A DNA stretch of 64,000 nt from Clostridia bacterium (GTDB lineage Bacteria > Bacillota > Clostridia > Christensenellales > Aristaeellaceae). Positions 26,901 through 35,720 of the stretch are shown here, one piece after another (the first letter of the stretch is position 1; each line of letters begins with the position of its first letter). The stretch is taken from assembly GCA_017512985.1 (NCBI GenBank), contig JAFWEJ010000012.1, positions 1 through 64,000 of the forward strand. The letters are read 5' to 3'. Both the position numbers and the translations under genes were made by a program. The notes below the pieces were generated by a model. The model did no database searches. It was not told the origin of the DNA and worked only from the letters and a program-made list of their open reading frames with translations.

Positions 26901-27907
26901 GCAATCTGATCCAGGCAGTAAACCCCGTACAGCACACGGTAATCCGCCATGAACGGCGTTCCGTTCACAGTGGCCTGGGAATCGTCCGTCAGTTTCCTGT
27001 AGCGTTCAAACAGCTCGTTGATCGCTTCGGGCATCTTTCCGCCGCTGACAGCAGTGATAAAATCCATTTCGGCTTCCTGCAGCCTCAGTTTGCGCGGGAA
27101 CCTGTTCCGGGGGAGCACCAGTGTGTTTTCCCCGTCCATGTTCGTGGAAATATTGAATTCCAGTGCGGTATAGAGCGTGTTGATGTCTCCGCCATTGACG
27201 CCGGCTGCCATGGAGGCGATATTCTGCACCTGGGACGGTAGCCCGCGTACGATCACGTCAGAAAAAAAACGCTGCGCCTGGCGGATCGTTTCTTCCGTAT
27301 CCTCTTTTACGTTTTCGCTGAATTCACCCAGATGAACCCGGATCGTGGAGGGTGAGTCCTCCGAAAACGCGCGGATGGAAGCCTGTTTCCAGTAGTGACT
27401 GAGCAGCGTCATCTTCCAGTCCTGGTCAATATGGGCCTCGTAGACCGGGGCGGTTTCTTCCTCCTCCGGCTGCCAGCTTTCCTCCGGGCAGTCCACCAAA
27501 TCCCTGCCGGGGATGGCCATGAAAGAGTCCACATCCAGCATTTTGGAATTCTTTTCCGCCGTACGGATAATCTGCCAGGGTTCAGCCAGGTCCGCGATCT
27601 CATTCGTCTCGCCAAGCACATACTCGGAAAAGCCATGGGACCGGCCCGTTCCGATGCATACCATGGTGTTGATGATTACCGGGCGGCCGAAACTGCCGGT
27701 CTGGTATTCCCAGACATGGCTGAGCAGCTGGATTCCGCCGCTTCCCTGCCGGCTGCTTCCGGACTCCACCCGTGCGCGTTCCTGCAGCGTTTCGCGGTTG
27801 TTCAGATAAGGAAGCTGATCTGCCGGGAAAGCGTCAGATCCGCCGATTTTCCGGAAACCGGTTTTCTGCGTATCTCCTGTAATATAATGTAAAGCTTTGA
27901 TACTCAT
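23999..27907 (-). CDS. GTPase-associated protein 1 (GAP1)-like giant protein
   Basis: This is a 1302-residue soluble protein. The N-terminal ~110 residues (ALHYITGD, GFRKIGGSDAFP, WEYQT, GRSHGFSEYVL) fit the GAP1-N type domain described next to DO-GTPases in bacterial conflict systems: a conserved HY, a G-F stretch and a GR..F motif. The remaining ~1000 residues are mostly charged amphipathic helices with repeat-like segments (SIKEIFDSAKNGGRMS and ILKKTFDAAKAGKRMD), consistent with a helical scaffold. The start ATG at 27907 overlaps the GTPase stop (TGATG), showing translational coupling and probably complex formation. It has no TM helix and no acidic-Trp tail. Known of the family: predicted regulator or effector of the adjacent GTPase. 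Biochemistry is unknown to me. Confidence 0.75.
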   Translation of the reverse strand: MSIKALHYITGDTQKTGFRKIGGSDAFPADQLPYLNNRETLQERARVESGSSRQGSGGIQLLSHVWEYQTGSFGRPVIINTMVCIGTGRSHGFSEYVLGETNEIADLAEPWQIIRTAEKNSKMLDVDSFMAIPGRDLVDCPEESWQPEEEETAPVYEAHIDQDWKMTLLSHYWKQASIRAFSEDSPSTIRVHLGEFSENVKEDTEETIRQAQRFFSDVIVRGLPSQVQNIASMAAGVNGGDINTLYTALEFNISTNMDGENTLVLPRNRFPRKLRLQEAEMDFITAVSGGKMPEAINELFERYRKLTDDSQATVNGTPFMADYRVLYGVYCLDQIAREKHAFIERAGLAEEHDSAKKATDARACFLLTRSLRNYLEKDHHLNDQHRNLVTDLLAPLETAVYQFMLEDMNRENAEPFMVRRNDMLEFHRKTLYAAQDSQVDILTELAVRDQQTAKAPQFVRCYPEVQLRNPEADARNAKVLDALLHKVIHPLIDAEKGNEKIGNKYLEQLRDEHFKDWILSGQNSRETSETFMAFLREEIQDAEKHFLLYGITREYLPKKELLQVTLEHFIQNNTSPAAFPSERQMRIAEDGFREVNRTDEKCIDAMNRYYSACFRDYRVNIRAIRQGHETDMVKAFGQDPRGAMVLIFNNQTEKQLTAEEAKAVFETFSEDRQRAENDQEVIAAYNRMLVEWRRKELASGNEEDRDRLVRWIAGMAEAAPFEVDTSDSIKEIFDSAKNGGRMSRSAVEDVFNRLLSHAVSGDEIVKPAFTAMIREQFDKAMADGDNGIIEWIGGMISVSRKTVAFDTTDILKKTFDAAKAGKRMDPTDAGLAFNTMKENADGLTTTVQRAYTDMLAVRRTEAKEKKDIESFDWLCDMVARAPWKDTDHEWLSDQHTENLQFLCAVSEQENAEIDRTSISVIREWMEKGTVTSRGEEVLESFCDYWLQHNVTVPADTFSPYFTRIEDKNSALKDYLVAQGKKQLMEAMDSRRVGYSQMISQASEQLEKTGVKLDDICDDEVMDKSRAFLNEYFERNPEISPLIEELNAIPQGNKFYADWQEKLSEHINHQQVALFNSQPTLEKLINLKEDILKYSNKTDPALDSAYRLIDRYDRSFEDLQEMDERDAVTNIGNTAREFNRLLEGASDVRKKLCSVLANRHPAWEDMQKISFRHMLCAIIMQAELTDNPKTVTYEGREEKGCPDWNRVLGELFTKQELDQAVKKPYAPSNMPVLQRMLSVIENIRIMKEYGLKDAWAEEFVRVIHGDSSFHAYQSALAKNRKMCEKYQLDFDADGLRIDMNASM

Positions 27908-29367
27908 CACTTATTCCTCCGATGGAATAATCCCCTTTTCCGCTGTTCCTTCGGCGGTTCGGGATTCACAGGCGGGGCCGGCGGTTCCTCATTGTTCCCA
28001 CGGTAAGTGATGATGTTCCCGTTCTGGTCCTTGGCGGGAATCAGTCCGAAATACATCAGCACAACCAGGAACGGCTCGATGATACGGTGTTTGGATTCGA
28101 TAGCGGCGCTCCTGGGCTCAAACCGGATTTCCTTGCCGGGCGCCCGGGTGGAGGTGGAAACGCCAAGAATATTGATCTTGACATCATTGCCAAAGGTATA
28201 GGCCAGCTTATCCCTGAGCTGGACCTGATGCTTCTTTTCAAAATATGCCCTCAGGTCTGTATTGACCCGCTTAAGCACCGGGAGGTTCACGGCGCCGCGG
28301 TGTTTGTCCTTCACGTCTTCCAGCAGCTCGATGTCGCCGGAAGCAAAAAACTTTGCGTCTGCTTCAAGCATCATATCAACCTTTGTGATCACGCAGATCA
28401 CATTTTTGATGCCGTCGGAATACTCCTTGCACAGTTCGCCAGCCTGGTTCAGGAAGCTGTCCAGCGGTTCCTTGCAGCAGTCTCCGTAGTCATTGTATCT
28501 GTCTTCGCCTTCCAGATGGTTCGCGGTCCAGGCGCCGTAGAACGCTCCGCCCACAAACATGTTGGGGTCAATCATCAGCATCAGGCTTTCGCAGTTGGCA
28601 ATGCCCTTGTGGTTTGCCATGTAGGCCGCGTCGCCCGTTCCTTCACCGGCAATATCATAGAAGGTAATGAACGCTTCATTATCTCTGTTCCGGTAATGGC
28701 AGAGGATCGGAAGCAGTCCACCGTCCGCAGGGGTAGGACGTGTCGTGCCGTCCCGCTCATAGTCATCAATCATCGGCTGCAGGAAGCCGGCGCTCTCGGT
28801 TCCCAGTTCAACCGATCCCAGGTCGTTCTGGCCCAGCTGCATTTTCAGCTGCTGGAACAGATTGACCAGATAGGCGGTTTTCCCGGCGGCACGCCCTCCG
28901 AACATGGCCACATGATAGGTCGGAATCGTGCCGAACTGCTGCGGCAGTTCGCAGTGGCACTGCGGGCAGGCTCGTTTCGGGATATTGTGAACCTCATAGT
29001 TCCGGCCGTCGTCGCGGGTGCTGTCGTCATCAAAGTCGTCGGAATCGAACGCGTCATCAAACGAGTCGGACTGTTTGCCGGACCTGGCTTTTGCCAGGTC
29101 TTCTGGCACGATGGAATTGCCCAGATGATCCTCGATCATGGTGGGAAATCCCTGCGCGTCCACCCGGACCACATTTGCTTCCTCCGGCTGAACCCGGTAA
29201 TACACCCGTGAAAACTTGTTGCCCGCAGACACCCTGACGCCATGGCGCTTCAGGAACTCGCCGCGGATATTGTCCGTATACATGGTTTTCACCTGTTCCC
29301 AGAACAGGACATCTTCTTTGTTGATCAGTGTTCCGCAATACGGACATACATACCGTTTTTCTTCCAT
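27907..29367 (-). CDS. Double-GTPase-2-like TRAFAC GTPase with zinc ribbons
   Basis: This 486-residue cytoplasmic GTPase has an N-terminal zinc-ribbon half (Cys8, Cys11) and a second CxxC at 134/137 just before the P-loop domain. G1 is GGRAAGKT (157-164), G3 DIAGE (238-242) and G4 TKVD (328-331). The GxxxxGKTxYL-type P-loop and DxAGE are typical of the DO-GTPase2 group found with GAP1 and vWA proteins. Residues 100-120 form an acidic-aromatic linker (SDSFDDAFDSDDFDDD) like the tails of the membrane proteins. The start at 29367 has GAGGAG at good spacing. The stop overlaps the GAP1-like start. It is probably the switch of the system, coupling nucleotide state to GAP1 and the tubulin-like protein. 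Confidence 0.83.
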   Translation of the reverse strand: MEEKRYVCPYCGTLINKEDVLFWEQVKTMYTDNIRGEFLKRHGVRVSAGNKFSRVYYRVQPEEANVVRVDAQGFPTMIEDHLGNSIVPEDLAKARSGKQSDSFDDAFDSDDFDDDSTRDDGRNYEVHNIPKRACPQCHCELPQQFGTIPTYHVAMFGGRAAGKTAYLVNLFQQLKMQLGQNDLGSVELGTESAGFLQPMIDDYERDGTTRPTPADGGLLPILCHYRNRDNEAFITFYDIAGEGTGDAAYMANHKGIANCESLMLMIDPNMFVGGAFYGAWTANHLEGEDRYNDYGDCCKEPLDSFLNQAGELCKEYSDGIKNVICVITKVDMMLEADAKFFASGDIELLEDVKDKHRGAVNLPVLKRVNTDLRAYFEKKHQVQLRDKLAYTFGNDVKINILGVSTSTRAPGKEIRFEPRSAAIESKHRIIEPFLVVLMYFGLIPAKDQNGNIITYRGNNEEPPAPPVNPEPPKEQRKRGLFHRRNK

Positions 29368-29395
29368 TTTGCTCCTCGCCTCTTCATCAAGATGA

Positions 29396-31957
29396 TTATT
29401 TCCCCATATCAACCGGAATAATCTTTCCTTCGGCCATTGTCGGATCTTCCATGATCTTTCCGTCGCTGATTGTCAGCCCCCGGTAAATCCACGGTGTTTC
29501 GTCCATGGAGGGATACAGCGGATAATAGGTCAGCGTTCCGTCTGTATCTGTCGTCCGGAGTACCAGCTTCTCCACCAGTTTCTTGTTCCCCGGTCTCAGT
29601 TCCAGTCCCCTTCCGTCCAGCCTGTAGCGAACCACATCCCGGCGTCCGGGAACCTCTGCAGCGTTAATAATGATATCCCGGTTCTGGTCCCGGATCGTCA
29701 CGGTCAGCATTCCTGCGGGAATCGGCTTTCCTTCCATCACATCGGATGTCACGTTCATGTTGTTGCCGTTTCTTTTATACTGCGCCACCGGAATAACCGC
29801 AATCTTGCCCACTTTTTCCCCGTACTGGCTGATTTCAACCATTGCGGTATCATCATTTCCCTTCCAATCCCAGTACAGGCGGTAGGCATTGTTTTCGTCC
29901 GGAATCAGTTTTATTCTCTCGCATGCCGGATCTGCGGCATGTTGTATCTCTTTTTTCTCCTCGGATTCTTTTTCCTCCGGCGCGTCCTCCGGACCGAACA
30001 GGTCGTACCGGGAAGTCCGCATACGCCTTTTTGACAGATCCTGCTGACTTGCAAAATCTGAGAACAGGCTTCTGCCGGTTCCGGCCGTTCCGGAAGAGAG
30101 GTTGATAAAATAGACAGTGTTGTCCGACAGGTATTCCGTCGTCTTCATTCCTCCCAGCGGATAGAGCGTAAGGTTTTCCGCGTTGTCTGTCTTTACCTTG
30201 AAGATGTGGTCCTTATCGGTGAACCAGTGGTCCGTCAGTCTCGAGTCTGCCAGATAATAGGAGACCCCGGGGCTCTGTATGGCCTTCAGATTGTAATACA
30301 TCCTGCTGCCCATACGGAGGTATTCGTCAAAAAATTTATCACGTTCCTCCGGAGTGGAGAACTCCTTGTTCAGCACGCTGAAGAAGTCACCCCGGTACTG
30401 CGGGGGCAGCTTCGCTTCCGCGTTGTTCCCTGCCTGCCTGATATAGTCCCGCCATTCGGATTCCAGCAGGGTGCCGTCGTCCATATAAAACTGCCTGTCC
30501 ACTCCCCTGGTCAGGTCTGAAAGCGTCAGGTTCAGCTTGTTCAAAGCTTCATTGTAATCGTCATATTTTGTGCTCAGCCGGAGCATATCCCCGGACTCAT
30601 TGCTTTCCAGTTCGCTCTGGATCTCCTGTACGATCGTCAGCGCTGTTCTGGAATGGTAGCCTGTTCCGTGCGTCTTCCTCAGCCACTCCGCCAGATGGCG
30701 GTAGCACGCCGCCATGGCTTCAGCGTAGTAGCCAAGATTTTTCTCTATGATATAGTTTTCAATCGACCGGAAAATCACTTTCTTGCATTCCCGGAGATGA
30801 TCGTCTGCGCCGCCGCCGAAGCGCTGCTTCAGCGTCTTCCGCGGATAATTGCAGCCAAGGGGCATGATATCCTTCCTGGCCATCTGCTGGAACACATTCG
30901 CGATCTCGTCAAAAACGCTTTCCGAAATGCAGGCAGTCAGCGGGCTTCCACGCAGGCGTTTCCGTACGGTCGTTTCGATGCTCCATGCAAGTTCCCTTGC
31001 CTCGCTTCCGGCACTTTTTTCTCCGGTGTAGTTCAGGTCGACAAACCGCTTCATTCTCCGGAGCGCTTCGTTCTCCGGCAGGTCTGAATCCATCCGGATC
31101 GTGATCCATGCATTCCTCAGCGCGGCAGCAGTCGGCCGGGTATAGTGCTCCCGGGTATAGTTTTCCAGCCATATGCGGGCGCTCTGCGCAGAGTTCACGC
31201 CTTCCGGCCAGATATCCACAATCTGCCCGATTTCCGTGACCGAAGTAATCGGGCTGTCAAGCAGGGAAATGAGTGTATGGCAGACCTTGCTCTCCCGCAT
31301 TCTTCTCAGTTCGGATCCGTTGGCGTTGAGCGCGGAATAGCCGATGGAATACGCCGCGTCCCGCTTCAGCATCAGCTCGCCGGTCATATTCAGCAGGATT
31401 GCCAGGATCGTTGCGCTGTGCCGGTTCTCCGTCGATACCCGGCCTCCGTATTCATTTTCTTCCCCGACAAAGATCGTGCTGCCCGATGTTTCTGAAATCA
31501 GTGAAACCATGTTGTCCCGTTCGGCCGGAACATGGTTGCTGCCAACGATCAGATAAAACGTGTAGTCCGTATTCAGCACTTCCACGTCTCTGACAGCCTT
31601 GAGCGCATGCCTCAGCCAGTCATAGGAAATATCTTTTCCCGCCGAATCACAGACAATATGCAGATGAACAAATCCTGTTTCAATTTTATCCCCGATCGAA
31701 GCGTAAAAATCCCCGCCGGTCAGCGCGGCGTCGTCATAAGTGTAAAAAACAGTATTTTTGTTGTTGACCAGCCTTCTGTCCAGCTGGTCCAGCGTGCCCT
31801 TAGCCGGCGGTTCGGAGGCAATCAGGTAAAACTGGAATCCCTTCCATTGTCCGGGCAGCAGGATCTGGCACCATCGTTCCACAAGCGACGGGAACATATT
31901 GACTGCCCCGTCGCCGAAGAGAATAATGACATTGGTGTCTTTAATGCTTACATTCAT
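29396..31957 (-). CDS. Unrecognised 853-residue protein of the tubulin operon
   Basis: I do not recognise a family. The N-terminal ~180 residues look like a Rossmann/vWA-like alpha-beta domain (NVIILFGDGAV, QFYLIASEPP, LHIVCDSAGK, YTFYLIVGSNH, STIFVGEE) without a complete MIDAS or P-loop. The middle (200-560) is helical and charged. The last ~200 residues are beta-rich with YRLYWDWKGNDD and repeated VPGRRDVVRYRLDG-like strands, suggesting an Ig-like or double-psi domain. There is no signal peptide or TM. GGGAGCGGG precedes the start. It lies between the tubulin-like gene (131 bases upstream, with two hairpins in the gap) and the GTPase gene. Likely a cytoplasmic partner of the tubulin-like polymer. 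Confidence 0.6.
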   Translation of the reverse strand: MNVSIKDTNVIILFGDGAVNMFPSLVERWCQILLPGQWKGFQFYLIASEPPAKGTLDQLDRRLVNNKNTVFYTYDDAALTGGDFYASIGDKIETGFVHLHIVCDSAGKDISYDWLRHALKAVRDVEVLNTDYTFYLIVGSNHVPAERDNMVSLISETSGSTIFVGEENEYGGRVSTENRHSATILAILLNMTGELMLKRDAAYSIGYSALNANGSELRRMRESKVCHTLISLLDSPITSVTEIGQIVDIWPEGVNSAQSARIWLENYTREHYTRPTAAALRNAWITIRMDSDLPENEALRRMKRFVDLNYTGEKSAGSEARELAWSIETTVRKRLRGSPLTACISESVFDEIANVFQQMARKDIMPLGCNYPRKTLKQRFGGGADDHLRECKKVIFRSIENYIIEKNLGYYAEAMAACYRHLAEWLRKTHGTGYHSRTALTIVQEIQSELESNESGDMLRLSTKYDDYNEALNKLNLTLSDLTRGVDRQFYMDDGTLLESEWRDYIRQAGNNAEAKLPPQYRGDFFSVLNKEFSTPEERDKFFDEYLRMGSRMYYNLKAIQSPGVSYYLADSRLTDHWFTDKDHIFKVKTDNAENLTLYPLGGMKTTEYLSDNTVYFINLSSGTAGTGRSLFSDFASQQDLSKRRMRTSRYDLFGPEDAPEEKESEEKKEIQHAADPACERIKLIPDENNAYRLYWDWKGNDDTAMVEISQYGEKVGKIAVIPVAQYKRNGNNMNVTSDVMEGKPIPAGMLTVTIRDQNRDIIINAAEVPGRRDVVRYRLDGRGLELRPGNKKLVEKLVLRTTDTDGTLTYYPLYPSMDETPWIYRGLTISDGKIMEDPTMAEGKIIPVDMGK

Positions 31958-31990
31958 AGCAACCCGCTCCCGTTAACAAATAATGGAAAC

Positions 31991-32077
31991 AATCCGGCCA
32001 CCCGGAAAACCCGGCCGGATTGTGCCGTTTTTGAACAAAAGTATGCAGCATGGAGACCGCGGGGTCTCCATGCTGTA
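31991..32077 (-). promoter_or_regulatory. Two hairpins between the tubulin-like gene and the 853-residue gene
   Basis: A perfect 13-bp stem with a GCGG loop lies at 32046-32075, 14 bases after the tubulin-like stop. A 9-bp stem (AATCCGGCC with its complement) spans 31991-32021. Neither has a clean U-run on the minus strand. They may act as attenuators or as mRNA-processing or stabilising structures that set relative subunit amounts. Confidence 0.5.
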
Positions 32078-32088
32078 TAAGGTTTACA

Positions 32089-35000
32089 TCAATCCAGACC
32101 TTTTGCGATCTTCTTGTAATTCTTCACGCGCACTTCCAGAACCTTCTTCATCGCACCGGCCATATCAGCCTGCGGTTTCAGTTCGTCCGTGCGGGCAGGA
32201 TTCACATGGATCTCATGCTCCAGATTCTCCTGGTCGCCCTTCAGTTCGTCGATCAGTTCGGTCGCGGCGGTCAGGATCTCATCCATTTCATCCTTCGTCA
32301 GCGTTTCGCCGTCGATCGCGTCTTCAAACTCCCTGCGTTTCGTATTCAGCATGCGCTCCAGGTCAAATTTGGCACCGTTGTCCTTGGGCACATCCGCGAG
32401 GAAGGAGGCCGTCTTGACCAGGTCGGACTCGCAGTCCTTCAGATCGTCCGCCAGCAGCGATTCGGTAATAATATCATACTTCTGGCCCTTGTTCTTGTAC
32501 TTCAGGCCGCTGCCTCCCTGGAAGATGATATCGTTCAGGAACATGAAGAGTTCCGCCGCGGTTTCCGCATAGGCGTTGCGGACTTCCCAGGTCTTTTCTG
32601 TAACGACTCCGGAACCGATAAAGCTGCTGATCTCCTCGTAGGCCGGCAGCTGCATCTCCAGCGCGTTGACAATGTCCGGACGGCAGTAAATCATCGCTTC
32701 GGCCATGACTACGCACAACCGCTTATGATTATCTTTTGCGAGCCTGAGTTTTTCCATGTCACCCTGGAGTGCCGGATCGAAGGGATTTGTCGGTTCGTTA
32801 CCCAGGTCAAGTACGCTGGCCACATTGGAGGGGCTGATTTCCTTCTGTTCCAGAACCACGGTTTTTGCTGACTTCAGGAAATCATTCAGCCGCGAGCAGA
32901 TCTCGCTCTTGGAATAGGTGTCGCCCGTGGCGGGATTGACAGCTTCCTCAATCTCCTTTGCCTTCTGGCGCATCGCTTCAGAGGACAGCAGCGCGACGCT
33001 GTTGGCATACAGCAGGTTGACGGAGGCCTTGGTATAGGGTTCATCGTCCTGGACGTTGATCATACCGCACCGGATGCCCTTTTCCACCAGTTCATGGACC
33101 TTTTTATACTGCATAGTCTCGCTGAGGACGCTGCTCTTGGCAAACAGGAAGTAAGGCTTCGGGGACGGCAGCTGGCTCCAGTCGTTCCGGAAGTCCGCGT
33201 CGGAATTGCCGTTGCGGACCAGATGAATACCGAGGGCCGTTTCTCTGTTCAGGTCATTGTCATAGGCTTTCCGCAGCTCCTCAAACAGGCCGTAACGGAA
33301 CAGCGGGAGCTTGTCCCAGGCAGTAAGCACATAGATGTGGTCGTCCAGGGAGCTTTCCTTGGGCTGTACTGCCGGATCATGCGTTGCGAAGGCGCTCTGA
33401 ATGTACTTCAGATGCTCCGGCGCATTGGCAGGGATCGACATGTAGCAGTAAGGAGCGACCTGGGCGGATTTGAACACGGCGTCCTGCATGAACATGGGCA
33501 GCGCGCTGTCCAGGGCGCTTGTCGCCAGGTTGTCCATCCATCTCTGCTGGGCAGCCAGATCTTCGCCGACGTTCGCGATCATGATCTGGTCCAGGGACTG
33601 GTTGTTTACGTCGCCGTATACCGTCTTCAGTTCCTTCTCAATCGCCTGGCACATAGTCTGCAGGCCCACGTTGCGGCAGATAAACTCAACACCGGATGTC
33701 TTCGCGTCCACATTGGGCTGTGTCTGCTCGGCGATCTCGGCAACCTTCTCCAGGAAGCGGCTGCTCATCTTCTGCTCCGCGTTTGCTTCCTTAAAGGCTT
33801 CGTCAATGCTGTCCTGCACGGTTTCCAGGCTGTAAATATCCTGAACCAGCACAGCGTCGTCCTGGGTCTGCTTGTTGAATTCCGCTTCAAGCGACAGAAT
33901 CGCGGCGCACATCGGCTTCAGGCCGTCCCGCAGATACTCCTTGACCCGCAGGATCAGCTTCCTCAGGGATTCAACATGTTTCTCAAGGAATTCGCAGTTG
34001 TTGACATAGGTGTAGAGCGTCGCAACCGCGTGCACATACTGTTCCAGCGCGCCGGTCCTTCCCAGCACCGGAGGATTGCGGAAAGTCGGCCAGCTTGCGT
34101 TGCACTGTTCTTCGCTCTGCGCAATTGCCTGGTTCCGGGTCTTCCTGTACTGGTTTTCCCAGCTGGCCAGGATCTCGTCCATATAGCTGATCAGGCCGTT
34201 CTGTGCGTCAAGATATGCTTCCAGGGCAAAGGGGCCCTGCTCCGGATCCATGATCACGGACCGGGCAAAGTTCTCAAATCTTTCCCAGGCCTTGTTCAGG
34301 TAGGTTTCTGACGCTTTCAGGGCTGTCGGCGCGCAGACCGTGTCACGCCAGGTATGCCATTTGTTATGAGGTGCGGGATTCAGGTTCTGGACCGAAGCAA
34401 CCTTGACCTTGTCCTTAATATCAAGATTGCAGAATCCCGGCAGCTTGCTGATGTTGGTCCGGAAATCGGTCAGCAGCTGTTTTCCGTTGCCTGTGATCTC
34501 CTCGGCGCGAACCTTGCCCTGGCCGTCCGTGAACATCCTGCGGTCGGGCTGCAGTTTGCCGCTGTCGTCCCGCATCGGAATAAAGGTCTGGAACAGGAGA
34601 GCTCCTTCATAATACAGAATGGACTTCTTCGGAATCCGCTTGGTGAAAGCGCCGATCGCGCGGTATCCGTGATACAGCGGATAACTCTTCTGGATGCTGA
34701 TCGAGCCCAGGTTGTTTTCATACTGGCGGTAGGAATACTCCTGCTTTACGCCATCCTCTTTTGCCATGTAGTGCATCAGGTTTTCCGCGATTGTTCCGCG
34801 GACCGCCTGGTAACCGTCCTTGTACGGAATGCCTTCCACGTTGGAAGAAGACATGAGGATACAATGGTCAAGCGGCGGCTCTTTCCATTCGATTGTGGCG
34901 GAGTTGTTGCCGTATACCATGCGGTAAGGCACCTCGTGCTCCTTAACGCGCATCCAGAAATCCAGTTCCTTCAGAGCCGCGTACGCATTATGCTTGATCG

Positions 35001-35682
35001 GATCTTCCATGCCCGTGGCAGCGGCCACATTCATCAGGGAAACGTCAGGCATGACGATATAGCCGGTCATGGTGGCGGGAATAACGGTGGTTTCCTTTGC
35101 AGCCGCCCTCAGGATCTGGCACATGTCCAGGAAGGTACCGGATCCGGTGCCGCCGCCGATGCCCGTAACCACAACGATTTCCACATGGTTTGCCCTGGCG
35201 TCGGAGCTGCCGGCCGTGGTGGAAACGATACCCTGAATGGCTCCCTTGATAGCCTGGTTTACTTTGTCATAGTTCCGGCTCAGTGCCAGGCGGGCCGCCT
35301 GGCGGTTGGCCTGCATGCCGTTCCCGGAAATGCCGGTGGACTTAAGTTTGGTATTGACCCATTCCTTTTCATGCGGATACAGGAGCTCGTTCTGGTTGAT
35401 CAGGGTTTTCTCCAGTCCCGCATAGGAAATATCCACATATTCACTGACTTCCAGCCCTTCCGGACGTTCGGCGCGGCTGTCAAACCCGAGATATGCCGTC
35501 TTGATGGGTGCCGGAAGTTCCTGGCCTTTGGCGTCCTTGGGCAGAATGTACCGTTCCGCAAAGGTTTCCTTGATCGTCAGCAGCGAATCGCACCCCGTTC
35601 CGCCCAGGCCGACCACAAGGAGAGGTACCGGTATCTTTTCTACCCGGTCAATTGAGATTTCGAACTTCTGTTTGGTTTCCAT
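32089..35682 (-). CDS. Bacterial tubulin-like GTPase (Tubulin_2 type)
   Basis: This is a 1197-residue cytoplasmic protein of the tubulin-like group (Pfam Tubulin_2). A Rossmann start VVGLGGTGCDS lies at 23-33 and the tubulin/FtsZ signature GIGGGTGSGT at 174-183, with preceding strand VEIVVVT. It is far longer than FtsZ (~380): the GTPase half is followed by about 800 residues, largely helical, with no TM helix. AGGGAG lies seven bases before the start. The gene begins 38 bases after the large vWA gene. Known of the family: found with vWA, DO-GTPase and GAP1 genes in predicted conflict systems. Polymerisation is plausible but untested. It is the likely organising element to which the acidic tails dock; that is inference. 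Confidence 0.87.
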   Translation of the reverse strand: METKQKFEISIDRVEKIPVPLLVVGLGGTGCDSLLTIKETFAERYILPKDAKGQELPAPIKTAYLGFDSRAERPEGLEVSEYVDISYAGLEKTLINQNELLYPHEKEWVNTKLKSTGISGNGMQANRQAARLALSRNYDKVNQAIKGAIQGIVSTTAGSSDARANHVEIVVVTGIGGGTGSGTFLDMCQILRAAAKETTVIPATMTGYIVMPDVSLMNVAAATGMEDPIKHNAYAALKELDFWMRVKEHEVPYRMVYGNNSATIEWKEPPLDHCILMSSSNVEGIPYKDGYQAVRGTIAENLMHYMAKEDGVKQEYSYRQYENNLGSISIQKSYPLYHGYRAIGAFTKRIPKKSILYYEGALLFQTFIPMRDDSGKLQPDRRMFTDGQGKVRAEEITGNGKQLLTDFRTNISKLPGFCNLDIKDKVKVASVQNLNPAPHNKWHTWRDTVCAPTALKASETYLNKAWERFENFARSVIMDPEQGPFALEAYLDAQNGLISYMDEILASWENQYRKTRNQAIAQSEEQCNASWPTFRNPPVLGRTGALEQYVHAVATLYTYVNNCEFLEKHVESLRKLILRVKEYLRDGLKPMCAAILSLEAEFNKQTQDDAVLVQDIYSLETVQDSIDEAFKEANAEQKMSSRFLEKVAEIAEQTQPNVDAKTSGVEFICRNVGLQTMCQAIEKELKTVYGDVNNQSLDQIMIANVGEDLAAQQRWMDNLATSALDSALPMFMQDAVFKSAQVAPYCYMSIPANAPEHLKYIQSAFATHDPAVQPKESSLDDHIYVLTAWDKLPLFRYGLFEELRKAYDNDLNRETALGIHLVRNGNSDADFRNDWSQLPSPKPYFLFAKSSVLSETMQYKKVHELVEKGIRCGMINVQDDEPYTKASVNLLYANSVALLSSEAMRQKAKEIEEAVNPATGDTYSKSEICSRLNDFLKSAKTVVLEQKEISPSNVASVLDLGNEPTNPFDPALQGDMEKLRLAKDNHKRLCVVMAEAMIYCRPDIVNALEMQLPAYEEISSFIGSGVVTEKTWEVRNAYAETAAELFMFLNDIIFQGGSGLKYKNKGQKYDIITESLLADDLKDCESDLVKTASFLADVPKDNGAKFDLERMLNTKRREFEDAIDGETLTKDEMDEILTAATELIDELKGDQENLEHEIHVNPARTDELKPQADMAGAMKKVLEVRVKNYKKIAKGLD

Positions 35683-35720
35683 TGTCTTTCTCCCTTTCTG
35701 TTAGTATTGTGTGTTTTATG

